A stretch of 64,000 bases of DNA, taken from contig JAQFVV010000064.1 of assembly GCA_028023455.1 (NCBI GenBank), forward strand, positions 1 through 64,000, given 5' to 3'. This document shows positions 1 to 11,555 of the stretch, piece by piece. This DNA comes from Epiperipatus broadwayi. Its lineage: Eukaryota > Onychophora > Udeonychophora > Euonychophora > Peripatidae. The position numbers and the translations under genes were made by a program. Each line of letters starts with the position of its first letter. The first letter of the stretch is position 1. Below the pieces are notes generated by a model, which saw only the letters and a program-made list of their open reading frames with translations, ran no database searches and was not told where the DNA came from.

Positions 1-819
1 CTGCAGAAAAACATTCTAATTTTTTTAAAATTGAAAGAAAAACATCAATACTTTTTAATCTATTAACCGATTGGTACATATTTTGAATGTCTAAACTACC
101 AAAAACACAATCATCATCCAAAACAAAACCATTTATTTTCTTAAAAGCTTCAAAGGAAGAAGAAACACAAAATTGACCCAGTTTTATATAATCCTTAAAA
201 TATCTTATAATAAATTTTGATATTTTATCAACAATTCCTCCTGTAAAATCAAAAATACATCTCAAAGGAAAATTATCTTTATGAGACTTCAAATTAAAGA
301 AAACCTTTGGAGCCACAAAATCACTAGGGTAACAATTTAAATAAGTATTTCTATCAAAAATCTTTTTATTTTCCATAACTTTCATAATCTTAATTAATTT
401 AGATTTTATTTTTTTACCAGGATCAGAATCTAAAATAGCATATTTTCCATTATTTAATTCTAAAGAAACTTTACTTTTAAAATCAATATTATTTAACAAT
501 ACAAATTGGCCACCTTTATCTTCTTTTAATAATACAACATCATTGGCTTTCAATCTTTTTTTAACAAAACTAATTTCCTTAGGGGCAAAAACAAATTTTT
601 CTCTTTTAAGTAATTGACTATTCAAAATAACCTGTAAAGACATTTTATTTTCATCAGAAATAGTACTATTACTTTCAATTGCAGAAACAAAATCAAAAAT
701 TAAACTTCTATTAGCAAACGGAACAAAGCCAGGACCCTTAGCTAAAATAGCCAAATCAGATACATTCAAAATATAATTTGAAAAATTTAAAACAGATGAA
801 GCATCAGGCCTATTTTTAT
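1..819 (-). CDS. Penelope-like element reverse transcriptase, N-terminal and early RT part (runs off the left edge)
   Basis: Translated on the minus strand, this stretch stays open from about 819 to base 1. In order it shows a GPGFVPF motif, KEDKGGQFVLL, a KSHK motif followed by PLRCI, then GSLDIQNMY near 75-100, which carries the catalytic Asp of RT motif A. That order (skGlkFvP, aDKGg, LPKiHK-like, PLRpI, motif A) is the N-terminal half of Penelope-like RTs, which copy PLE RNA at chromosomal targets. YVDD motif C and the GIY-YIG endonuclease would lie left of the window. The upstream N-terminal part is displaced to 7026-7427 by an inserted LINE, so the gene is broken. The long open frame suggests a fairly young copy. 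The family assignment is firm; completeness beyond the edge cannot be judged. Confidence 0.85.
805..819. repeat. Target-site duplication, left copy (LINE insertion)
   Basis: The 15-bp sequence CAGGCCTATTTTTAT is repeated exactly at 7011-7025, flanking the LINE. Removing the LINE and one copy joins the two PLE coding segments, which confirms the insertion. Confidence 0.93.
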
Positions 820-1134
820 CTTTCAAAAACCAAATTTATTGTACATTTAGACCATAGAAATACAGACCAAAAAGTAAAAAAAAAACAAGTAAATGATTAT
901 GAAATAGCATGCAAATAAAAAAAAGATATATTTGAGTTAATGTTTGCACAGGAAACTTTTGTGACTTGTTTGTTGTTCCAAAAATAGACCATAGAAACCC
1001 AATTTGTCTAAAGTTCATAGCAGGGAAGATTAAAATGAGATGCTGTTAGTAGGTAATATTAATATCCGTGTTTGAGTTTTATGAAATGATGAAAAGCAAC
1101 AGCCACCCAATAAACAGCAAAGTTGCGGGGAGCT

Positions 1135-4100
1135 CTATCCAATTGCAATGGAGTCCCAGGTTTGTGCAGCTATGAAGGGGTCAGCAGTGCGCATATCTCT
1201 ATCCCTTTCCTTGTTTAGTATTTGGCAAAATGCTGTGAATATATTATTCAAGGTCTCAGCCTGGAACACCAGCTTACAGCGCAATGCCCAGATGGAAAAG
1301 TTAATTATGGCCGAAAGCCGGATCTCAGAGAATATGCCCTTTTCAATTGCTGTCTTGAGGTTCATTTCAATTTGATTTCTTGTCATGTTTTGTTGAAAAT
1401 GAGTTCTTAAATTGTTCAAAGTTAAGCATTCAAAGAGGAAGTGATTGGTAGTCTCTTCCTGTCTTTGACACAATGTGCAATTAGGGTCAATATCTTGCCC
1501 CCTTTTATAGTGGAGGAAGGCATTTGTTGGGAGGGCATGCAGGTTCGATTTTCAATAGGAAGTCCATGATTTTTGGCGGCAACTTCCAGAGCTTGGTCAT
1601 CCTTATCATTCGAGGGATGTTGATTGAAAGGCAGCTGGGGATCCTCTGTTATTGATGGTCAAGAAGATCAAACACTTCCCAATACGCAAGTTTTCTTTGA
1701 AATAGGGTTGATGTTGGTTTGATGTTATCAAAGATAAAGTTGATCTGCTGTTAAAGGAGTAAGGCACGTCCTCTGGGGGGTGGCTGATCAGTAGGTTGAA
1801 TGTCCTTTTCTGGAAGTGGGCATTGAGCACGTTCATTTTCCTTGAAGATGTAGAGTACATTATGGATGCGTTGTAAGTTCAATATAGTTAGCGAGTGTAG
1901 TGAGAGACCATTTAAAGTTTTGGGCTTTTGGAGGATTCTCAAGCTAATCACGGGTGATTGGCCCGCCCAACAGTTTTCTACAGGCGGTTTCTACTTTGTT
2001 GATGAATACCTTGGTGGGGAAGAACCCTGCCAAATAGTATATTATTTTTGGAAGAATGAGAGCATTTAAAAGGGCTACTTTCCCAAATAGGGAAAGGTAT
2101 ATTTTTGACAAAGATGCGATTGTGGTTTCAATTTTCTCTAATAATGAGTCCTGTATCTCTTTACGCATCACCGTGGGTGTTTTTGATAGGTGAAATCCTA
2201 GAAATTTCTGTGGTGCTACTTCAAATCCACCAGAGATCTTCTGGCCAGTAAGAATTGACCAAATAGCTGATTTTTTTGGGTTGACAAGGAAACCAGATAA
2301 TTTGGCATGGTGATCAAGAAGTTGTTTTAGCTTATCCAGTTCATCATGGGATGAAAGAAACACAACTACATCATCCATATAGGAGATGTGATTGATGTTC
2401 TCATTAAGTAGCGGAACAGCGATACCAGAAAATGTGGCCTCGATGTTCAACAGCATTGGATTGATATAGGCAGCAAAGAGAAGTGCACTCAGGGGAGAAC
2501 CTTGGGGGATGGAGGTGTAGGGCATAAAACCTGGGGCAATGCGACCATCTAGGGACAAGAACACTTCCCGATTGTAAAGAAGGTTCTCAATCATTTGAAT
2601 GTATACGGGTGGTACATTTAGCTATTCCAGAACACCGAGAAGAACATCAATTCTCACAGAGTCGAATGCCCCAGCTATATCAAGTTGGACTGCAATGAGC
2701 CGGGACTTCCCTTGTCTCCACACATGATTGACCAGAAGTCTGAAGCGGCTGACAGCGTCAGATGTTGAGGTGTCTTTTTTTGCAAATTGATAGCGCGAAA
2801 GTTGTTTAATTATGTTATATTGAATCTTGTCTTTAATGATGCTCTCGATGATCTATGTCAATAGAGGAATCATCGAGATAGGATGCAGGTTATTGAGATC
2901 TGGTTGTGCATCTCGATTCTTTAAAAAGGGTACCATGGAGATGGGACATAGGTTTATTAGGTGATGACTTCCAGTGGTGATGAGGTCTATCATTCCATGG
3001 ACTACTGGGATAGTAAAAGCTCTTAGGTGTAAAAATAGAAATCTGGGAATTCTATGCATGCCAGGATGGACACTTTCTGGGAGTGATTGCAGTTTGTCAA
3101 GAATATTACCATCTGTGATGTTATGTTCCATAGGGTTGTTAGTAACAAAAACTCTATGGATGTTAGTGACACCAATAGGTTGAAATTTTCTTTTGTAAAA
3201 GTCTCTTATTTTGGAAAGCATGGAGAGGCCGATATATTGTTTACTGTGTATCTTGATCAATGAGGGTGCCTTGTTTTGTTTGTTGGATCCTAGGGCCCAT
3301 CTGATGTAGCCTTGAGTCCAGCAGTGTTGCTATGCTAAGTAACTGCGTGCCCGTTTAATTGATAGGTATTCAGCCAGGGATTGATGGGTAGCTTTGTATT
3401 GTAGTTTAAGGTGAGTAATTTCTTGGATATTTTGCCTTTGTATGGGCAAATGTTTAAGTGTGTCAGCTATCTTGTCCAATTGACTTAGTAATTTGAGGGG
3501 ACCTTTATTATGTTGAGTGCATTTATGAATATGTGATTGTAGAATATTTATGAAGTTATTCCATTTACCATATGGTGAAAGTGTGCTTATATTAGCAGAG
3601 TTGAATGATATGTAAATCTCAGAGATGAGTTGTATAGTGGCAGATTCCTTTGTGAGGATCCTCATTGTTCATGGAATGTTGCCATATGAATGTGTGTTAT
3701 CCACAATTCTGATAAGGGCCTCTAGTGCCATGTGGTCCGTAAAGACAACAGGCCACAGGTTAGCTTCAATGAAGGGAGCAAGTGAAGGAGAGAAGTATAA
3801 AAGATCAATGAGGGACTTAAACCATGATGAATAGAATGAGAAGGCAGACACATCAAAAAGCTGTCTTCCACTTGTAAAGGTGTTGCTCAGTGATTTTAAG
3901 TGACTCCTTTAAAAGAATCATATGTATGATTAAAGTCACCCAACATCAATGCAGGAAAAGGGTTAGTTCTTAAGACTGCATTGATAGTGTGGATGATTCT
4001 ATAGATTATATCTGATGCTTTGGTCATGTAAACATTTATTATGTTTCCATCCATTTACCTGTATAATGGCTATGAGGCAGTTAGAGTCTATATGAAGTAT

Positions 4101-4358
4101 TTTGAAAAAGGTTATTTTAGATTTTTTATTAAAAAGAATTGCTACTCCACCAGATGCAGAGGAGGAGAAGGACTAATGGAAGTATCCAAATTTTTGTATT
4201 CTCTGTATGATGTTTTGGTCAGATAGTGTGTGAAGTTTTGTTTCATTGAGGCAAAGAACATCAGGTGTATTATGCTTAAGCCAGAATGATAATGCTTGGA
4301 TTCTGCCAAGGGAGTTCATGCCTCTGACGTTAATCGATGTTATGTTGAAAGTCATCAT
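1135..4358 (-). pseudogene. LINE ORF2: APE endonuclease, reverse transcriptase and C-terminal CCHC, broken
   Basis: The start at 4358 opens with an endonuclease-like N-terminus: TSINVRGMNS, then PDVLCLNETKL, holding the conserved Asn and Glu. A GDFN motif follows near 3940. RT blocks are spread over frames: HPISMIPLLT near 2870, LDIAGAFDSV near 2690, IPQGSPLSALLF near 2500, the YMDD catalytic motif near 2370 and FLGFHLS near 2200. A Cys-His cluster (CTLC, then TTNHFLFEC) lies at about 1430-1490. The protein would nick target DNA and copy its own RNA. Multiple stops and frameshifts break it, for example near 4175, 3850 and 2620. The longest surviving open piece is 1944-2594, which covers the RT palm. 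Confidence 0.88.
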
Positions 4359-4799
4359 TGATAGTGAAACCGCTTTCTCGTGTGGGAGAGTTTGCCTGAT
4401 TGGAATGTGATCCAGTTTCTAAGACCATAATATTCTGTTCCAGCATCAAATTGGTGGGGTGATGATAAGGTTCAGATTGTATTAGGTTCTTAGATAAGTT
4501 GAGGTCTGGTGGAATAGGTTCAGGAATAGGCCACAATGATGAAGATAAGTCTATCAGTAAGCATTCATTATCATTTTCATGTTGACATGAGGCCACTTTA
4601 TTTTGAGACAAAGGGTCAATCAGTTGTATGTTGTTATCTTGGTCTATTGTTTTTGTTTCATTTGTGAGGTTATATGAACTTGTGACTTTTGGAGAATGGT
4701 CTCTTCATTTTTTTCACAAGGTCTATTTGGTGGGGGAATATTAGTCTTTGTTGCATCTTGAAGATTGTCACATTTATTGCTATTGCTACTTTCTTGTGA

Positions 4800-6781
4800 T
4801 TGTTCAGAGCTATTGTTTTTTTTTATGTTTTCTTTTACGTGGAATTCTGTTGCTGGCCATTGTAGTGTCACTTTGTTCAGCATCGGTGTCCATGTCTGTT
4901 TGGCTGATTGTTGCTGTATCTGATGATGATACGCAATTGTCATTGGTATGCAGCTGTTCAGGAGTGAGTTGAAATTGTTCTGTTTCCAACGAAGTTTTAT
5001 CATTAGGAATTTTTGATGATGATGTAGTGTGATCTGTGGTATTGCTAGTGATATATTGTTGCTTGAGACTTGGGTATGTATTTGTTAGATGTTGATTTTC
5101 TTGATCGCTATCACATTTGTGGAATTTGTACCGAATCTCTCCACAAATTATGCATTTTCTCTCTTGACAATCTTTTTTTAGATGGCCTCTCTGCCTGCAA
5201 TGGAAGCATTGGGGTGGAAGGCCACGAAAGGTGATGTTGAGTGGAGATTCGCCATGTTAAATTAGAGATGGGACTGATTGAGATGGAATTCCTTTTTTAA
5301 GAACTAGCTGAAATTGTGCAGTGTTGATGTATACTGTGGGATCATCGTTGTCTGCTACTAGGTATTGAAATTTGATAATGGTGCCATAGTCTTTGAAGTG
5401 GCACTGAAGGTCTGCCTTTTCAAAGTCCATGGTACATTTTTGAATTCGCCCTGTTAAAACAACTGGGCGGTTGAGGTCAATGTAGACAAGAAAATTGTTG
5501 TTTAGGAGTTTTATGACTATTTCTAAAGGCAGCTTTAACTTGTTGGTTTGTGAACTGGATGATAAGATATCTTTCATTTGGATGAAAGAGGATCTTATGG
5601 ATCGATTTCCACCAGCCATGTGCTTTACATAGTTCATATAGTGATGATGTAGGGAATGTGTATAGATTTAAACAGTTATCTGTAGTGGAAAGTGTGAGAG
5701 AACACTCATTATAATAGTTGAGTAGAGATTTGTGGAGTGGCAATGGGATGGTTTGGTTAAACTGTTCATTTATTATTTCATGGTTCTGAATATCACAAGT
5801 AGGATTATCTGTAGATGTTGTTTGAGGATTAGAGTAGTTTGATGTAGACTGTTCTGTTTCTATTTCTTGTAAAAGTCGAATTGCTTCCATGTATTTATGA
5901 GGTTGTGATGTTTGATGATGTGTATTTATCATTATGTTAGCTCTGACCTTGTTTGCATATGTCATTTCATTCATCATTGGGCTTGTGGTTTTATTATGCT
6001 CAGAGTTGTGAGGTAGTTGGTTTGAATCCCTGTATTCAGGGCTTGTGATATTGAATTTGTCAAACTCTGGGTGACTTAGTGAAGATTGTTTTGGAATGGG
6101 AGAGTGCATATCATTATGGTTTATGGTCAATTTCTGATTTGGTTTAATTATTGTAGTTTTGGAATTTTTATTTTCCTTTAAATGTTTTGGAGATTTTATG
6201 AGATTTAGATTTGTGTTATTATATAAATTATTGTTGTTAATCTGTTTTCCCAGTTCTGGATTATTTAGTGGAGATAAATTAGTTTTTGATGGTGTTTGTA
6301 AAGTTTTGGCATTCTCTAAGTGATTCATTTTTTTGTTTGAGGCTGTAATTGGGGAATCATCATTTTTCCCCTGTTGCAAAGTTTTCCCGTCGTTTCGCGA
6401 GTTTATGAGAGGAATTATACTTTTTTTAACGGTATGATCATTTCGAACATTTTCACCGCTATTTTTAGGTTCATTAGGGGTTGCAATCTTTGCATTTACA
6501 ATTTGAAAATCACTAGATAATTTCGAATTATTTTCCCCTTTCACGTGACAGTATTTCGATTTTAGCATAGATTTTATTATCGGGTTGTTAGTAGTCGAAG
6601 AAGAAAGAAATTGATTATTTGAAATGCTTTCTACTGTTGTAGATTTATTCTTAGGTTCTTTGGAGGGTTTACTGTTGTAACCCAAACTTTGGGACTCATC
6701 AGAGGTTTTAAGGTTAGTATATATATTATTCCTCCCATTAGAGCGTTTAGGCCTTAGTATAGGCTTTATTACAGAGTCCAT
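4800..6781 (-). pseudogene. LINE ORF1: gag-like protein with zinc knuckles, frameshifted
   Basis: The start at 6781 opens a 434-residue frame rich in Asn, Ser, Thr and Lys. It ends at 5477, overlapping a second frame (from 5637) that carries the rest. That frame has one in-frame stop near 5257, then a CFHC/GHLKKDC knuckle (C-x2-C-x4-H-x4-C) near 5170-5210 and a second Cys-His cluster (CIICG, then HKC) near 5115-5155. A basic stretch RKRKHKKK follows. LINE ORF1 proteins of this type bind element RNA in a ribonucleoprotein. It lies upstream of ORF2 on the same strand, the normal order. The frame change and stop mean this copy is not functional. Confidence 0.82.
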
Positions 6782-7010
6782 TTTAGCAGTTAACCGTAAT
6801 TAATAAACGTTATTTAATTTAATGTTTCAAAACTACATTAAAGTAGTAAATCGTGCTAAATAATTGCATAGAATAATAAAGATTGTACTCACAGATATAG
6901 TTTTGTAATTTTCTCTCGAATTTTTCCCTTTTTAGTGCAAATACATTCACATCAGATGAGAGATGATGCAGAAGATCTGCATTCAGAGGCCACCATTAAA
7001 CCGGAAGTGC

Positions 7011-7025
7011 CAGGCCTATTTTTAT
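7011..7025. repeat. Target-site duplication, right copy (LINE insertion)
   Basis: Exact second copy of the 15-bp sequence at 805-819, at the 5' end of the minus-strand LINE. Confidence 0.93.
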
Positions 7026-7427
7026 AAGACCCAAATCTAAAACTCTTTTCCTTTCACAAAACTTTTATTTTCAGCCTTTCCAATCAACCATTTAAATTTC
7101 TTGAAATACTTATTATTATAAGGGATTTCACACTTACTCCTAAACCACTTTAAAAAAGAATTTAAACAGAATAATTAAAATTCCTTCTAAAATCCAACTT
7201 TCTTCTAAACATTTTATAACTATCAATTAAATTAGATAAACTACTCATAATCTGTATAATAAATTGTTTAAGAATAAATCTTTTAAAATTTAGAATAAAA
7301 TCACAAATAGAAAATAAAACCAATTTCTATCCAATTTAATATTACATGAATTAGGAAACACATTGCAAAACCTACAAGACTTAAGAAAATTAACCTGAGC
7401 CTTTAAAGATTCAATTCTATTAGACAT
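7026..7427 (-). pseudogene. Penelope-like element N-terminal segment, frameshifted
   Basis: The ATG at 7425-7427 begins MSNRIESLKAQVNFLKSCRF. The NFLKSCRF..VFPNSCNIKL pattern matches the start of Penelope-type proteins (a Leu-rich FLxxC segment followed by P and a short beta region). A frame change near 7280 leads into a helical segment (FKRFILKQF) and a further change near 7170 into KWFRSKCEIPYNNKYFKKFKW. The frame then joins the 1-819 segment once the LINE and one target repeat are removed. It is therefore the 5' end of the same minus-strand PLE. The segment has no enzymatic motif of its own. Confidence 0.72.
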
Positions 7428-7440
7428 ATTAATTAACTTT

Positions 7441-8434
7441 TTTATTTTGATGTGTGCTGTCTATATTGATTAGTTGGAGTGTAGTATTATTAATATGTTT
7501 TCATGTTCTATTAAATTATTTGTTAGGTATGTTGATGATTGTTTGTTTGTTATTCAGAAAGAGAAATTAGAAGAGTTTTTATGTGGATTGAATGGTTTTG
7601 ATTCTAGTATTAAGTTTACAATTGAGGTGGGTGGATTTGATTTTGTAAAATTAAAGTTTTTAGATTTAAATGTTGAGAAGGTTAATGATGTTTTGTTTTG
7701 TAGTCATTTTATAAAACCTAAAAATTTGAGAAGTATGATTAGGCCTGATAGTTATCAGCCTTTTATACATAAAAAAATGTCTTTGTTGAATTTTTGTTGT
7801 CGGAATAAAAAGCTTAATAATTTTAATAATGATGCTGATATTCAAAAAAGTCAATTTGCTGCTGAATATATAGAATTGAGTTATAGTCATGATTTTATTA
7901 AAAAAGTGGTATTTAATAATAATGTTTATAGTCGTGATTTGGATGATAAGAATTTTGTTGGTAAGGATGATGATTATATGTCTTTACCATTTAAAGCATC
8001 AATTTATAATTTGGTTTATAGGAATAGTCATTTGTTAGGGGGAAAGAAGGTTGCATGGAGGAAAGGTTCTGATTTGAATTCATTACTTAATGCTTCAAAG
8101 CAGTCTATTGATAGTAGGTCTATTCCTTAATTGTTCAAAAATTCCATGTAGTTGTGGTAAATTTTATGTAGGCCAGAGTAAATTTAGCCTTAATGAAAGG
8201 GTTAAGGTTCATATAAGTAGAGTTAAACATAGGTATCTTAACTCGGCTTTATATATTCATGAATTGAATACAGGTCATAGAATATTGTTTGACAATGCTT
8301 CGGTTATTTTTTATGAAAAGAATGAGTTAAAAAGAAGAATAAAGGAGATTTTGATGATAAAACTCCTTGATTCTGAGGCTATCAATCTTATGAAGACTTC
8401 TTTTGATATTAAGGGAAGGTGGAGTTTGAAATGA
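7441..8434 (+). pseudogene. Penelope-like element C-terminal half: RT motif C and GIY-YIG endonuclease, one frameshift
   Basis: Reading rightwards, the first frame (7474-8130) has the RT catalytic motif VRYVDDCLFV and then KLKFLDLNV, typical of Penelope RT after motif C. Near 8115 the frame shifts by one into 8090-8434, which carries CSCGKFYVGQS, a HISRVKHRY helix and YIHELNTGHRILF. That is the GIY-YIG-type endonuclease domain joined to Penelope RTs, ending at RWSLK and a stop. The N-terminal RT part is absent on this strand. The segment lies head-to-head with the minus-strand PLE start, only 13 bp away. It covers exactly the part of the protein missing from 1-819, so an internal inversion of one element is possible. 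A 5'-truncated second copy is equally likely. Confidence 0.88.
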
Positions 8435-8465
8435 ATTATGGGAAGGTTTGTTTGTTTGTGTATAT

Positions 8466-11400
8466 TGAAACATAAACCTTCCAATCTCTTTCCGTTTCAC
8501 CATCAACCTAATGACCTACTCGTCTGAACTAGTTTCGAACCTATTTTAAATGTAAAAATGTTATGTATAAGTCAGGAAAACTTTGCTATAATGGCCACTG
8601 AAATTGCATCACCATTTATTTACATACGAAAACACGCTATAATTAGACAGGTTTGATAAAGTTATAGCGGAGAAATGCTCATAATTTATTATAAAATGTT
8701 TTATTAATTTTCAGTCAATTCTTAATTATATTCGCTATTATTTCGTATGTGGATGGTAATTTAAACCTTGGAATAGCGGCAAAATGATTTATATATATAT
8801 ATTTAAGTTAAAATAAAAAAGATATACTATAATGTAAAATGTTTTCTTTAAAATATATTTAACGGCTTTCTGATTTAATGTTTTACATATATAATTGAAA
8901 CTAAAGTATTTTCTTTAAATTTGCCTTTTTTTTTAAACAAATAATTTGGTAAAAACAAATATGTTAAAAGTTATTTATTTCAGTAAAATAAAAATCCGTT
9001 TATAATTAAAAATGAGAATTTTGTGTAAACAAGAAATCAATTAGTGATGCACCCGGGTAAAAAGTAAAATCTAGTTTACTGATTGATTTTTGTTTGCACA
9101 AAAGACTATCATTAAATCAGAATACCGTTCTTTCTGCTAGGCCTTAACATTCTATAACACCTAAAAAGGAATTTAATTAATGAAACTGAATCAAATTATA
9201 TAATTTATATGTTTTAATAATTTTTTAAAGTAAATTAAATATAACACCTCGGAGACGTTATCTGTTGCAGAAATTGGATTATATTATTTTATTTAATTAA
9301 AAGTCAATTGGTCCCGAGGCAAATGAAATTCCAAAAAGGTGTTAAGGTTTAGTGGAAATGGATAAATGGGCCTTATTTTAAGCAGGAAGATAGACTCCAT
9401 CTTGCTGTTGAATAGCTGTTAATATCAGAAGTCAAAATTGTTTAATTTTACCATGTCTGGCTAAAGTCAGGCAAGAATTGCTGCAATTCCCATGATGGAA
9501 TGCCGAGTTCAATCCATCAAATGCCAAAGCAACAACCACACCAAATAAAAGATGTCATAAGCTGCTGAAAGAACTTGCCTTCGTTCCAACACCATTTTAA
9601 ATCGTCTCGCAACTGAATAAGAACATGCCATAAGCCGCCAAAGAACTCACCTTCGTTTCAGCTCGAATATCTCCAGTTCAGCTATAGGAGAACTGTTTTA
9701 ATATTATTTAAAATCGCAGAGCTCTGTGTGAATTTCAACAACAACCATTATTTCTTCAAAATCAGGTTAGCTAACCATATTATTGTAATTTCTTTCTAAA
9801 TTATTTTCCAAATAATATTGTAAATTCTCTAAAATGAAATACTTTTGCAAATTTCTTTATTAATTCAATATTGTAAACTCTGTCTAAATCGTATTGGAAA
9901 TCTATAAATGAAATATTTTTGCTAAATTTCTTTGTTAATTAATATTTTGCTATATAATTTAATCACTGTAGTTATATTTTGCTTTTCTTTTGCTTATTTT
10001 TAATTATTGTTAATTATGCCTATTTTTCGAAACAGCGTGCATTTAATTACCAATATGTTTTTTTTAAAAAGATATCATTTAAAATCTCCGTATTATTATT
10101 TATCTAGCGTCATTTCGTGCGCTGTTTCGAAACCCAAATTCATATGTTTGTCATTTAGTAAATTAATTAATATAAATATAAAATGTGGCTTTTCAACCTT
10201 TATTTATTATGTTACTAAAGATTAAACTAGCCTGGAGTGCAATCATAAGTATATTTTTTTAGTTAAGTATTCATAAGTCCCCTATTAAATATACTTTTCC
10301 ACCTTTTAAAAGTTTAGTAGTTATAGATAACTAAAGAGATTGAACGGGATAAAGTAAAGTTTGTATCTATATATTCCTGTCAGTAGCATATCATATTTCT
10401 CATGCTACAGAAGAGTTGGCTCTTTTGACAAGCTGATGATCTAATGTTCATTTAATATATGATCTTTAATTTATAATATCCTTCGGCTTGGCGGATGTGG
10501 GATTTATTAATATTTACTCGTTGTGCTGTTCTTTTTGATATATATATAAGATGGAGCCACGGTAAGTCCAGCCCATCTTCTCTTATGGGTAGTGCAGTAG
10601 TGAAGTCTGAGCTACGGGCCAGATTAGCACGTAAGTCCCCCGCCTCTGAACCAAATAAAGGTTCCCCATTAGCAGCATGAGACTGGTTGTTGGGTAAACC
10701 GTTGTTTGTCACAAAAACCCTAAAACTATTCTTCCATTCGCAGAGCCACTTTATTATTATACTTTACTTGTGCCTAGCATATTAGTAAAATCATTATAGC
10801 CAACTCTTTCCTCCCTAATATGCAATCTTCGGCATTGAACCGAAGCGTTCTTGAAAACCCGTTCGATCTTAAGCTATCTGGGATGCTTTATAAGCCCATA
10901 GTTAATATATAAATTGATTATAGTCAGATGTATTAAGTTTCACTCCAGACTTGGTTTGATTTTACGTAAAAGAGCTACTCGAACTGATTATAAAAGGACA
11001 TAACAAATAAGTTAATGTAGTGATTAGTTGTATAGCAGGATATTTGGCTCCATTAAATCATAGCCACAAACCTATTTGCCAACATCAATTTTTGTTCAAA
11101 TAGTCTAGAGAATGTTACTTTATAAATGAAATGCCTGTGTGCATTTGCCAACAACAATTGTCAATAAATATATTTTAATTCATCATATATCCGTTTCTGT
11201 CTCATTATTAGATCAATCCAATTCACTAATTGCCCATAAGTATTCATTAGTAAAGCCCCTATTATTTAAATATGTTAGATTTTATCTGTGGAATGTCTAG
11301 TATTTAAGTTGTTTATATATATGTTTAAGTCCATGAGTCTTATTGTTTTCTCCGATTTGCTAGTGGGCCGGATGAAGAATTAAATCTCGTGTGCTACCAT

Positions 11401-11555
11401 TGTTATGTTATCCATTGGGTGTTAGATCTGGTGCTTGGAGAGTGGGTTCGAATCCAGGCTGGTCCCTGACCTAAATCTCGGGCTTGACTGGGTTTGAAGT
11501 ACATTTTGTAAGTTCCAGCTCGTGTTAGATGGATAAGCATGTTTTGACTGGCACA
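8466..11555 (+). repeat. LTR copy A (left)
   Basis: This 3.09-kb unit begins TGAAACATAAACC and ends TTTTGACTGGCACA. It carries LTR-like signals: a TATA box (10541-10550), a GTAAGT donor-like site just downstream, and AATAAA (10654-10659) about 110 bp after the TATA box. It is visibly closer to copy C than to copy B, consistent with A and C being the LTR pair of one insertion. It abuts the 3' end of the plus-strand PLE piece. Confidence 0.82.
10541..10659 (+). promoter_or_regulatory. Putative LTR promoter and R region: TATA box to AATAAA
   Basis: TATATATAAG at 10541 is followed by GATGGAGCC, a GTAAGT site and AATAAA at 10654. The segment is kept in all three LTR copies (inverted near 14872-14990, direct near 19580-19703) and is more GC-rich than its surroundings. 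It stays free of stops for about 60 codons in each copy, but this is more likely conserved R-region sequence than a gene. Confidence 0.55.

Larger units (their letters stand above)
820..7010 (-). mobile_element. Decayed full-length-like non-LTR retrotransposon (LINE) inserted in the PLE
   Basis: A 6.2-kb minus-strand element lies between two copies of the same 15-bp sequence (805-819 and 7011-7025), the target-site duplication expected from target-primed reverse transcription. It has a 5' UTR (about 6782-7010), an Asn/Ser-rich ORF1 ending in zinc knuckles, and an ORF2 with an APE-type endonuclease, an RT and a C-terminal Cys-His motif. Its 3' UTR has AATAAA at 835-840, about 15 nt before the end. 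Both ORFs carry frameshifts and stops, so this copy is dead. I do not assign a clade: the C-terminal CCHC recalls L1/Tx1, while the RT block recalls I/R1-like elements. Confidence 0.9.

Noticed and set aside
10433-10439. CTGATGA in LTR copy A (and the equivalent in B and C)
   Set aside because: No GAAA after a hairpin and no pairable stem I, so it is not a hammerhead.
10495-10680. About 60-codon frame kept in all three LTR copies
   Set aside because: It overlaps the TATA to AATAAA promoter and polyadenylation segment and its start differs between copies; conservation follows from the copies being recent.
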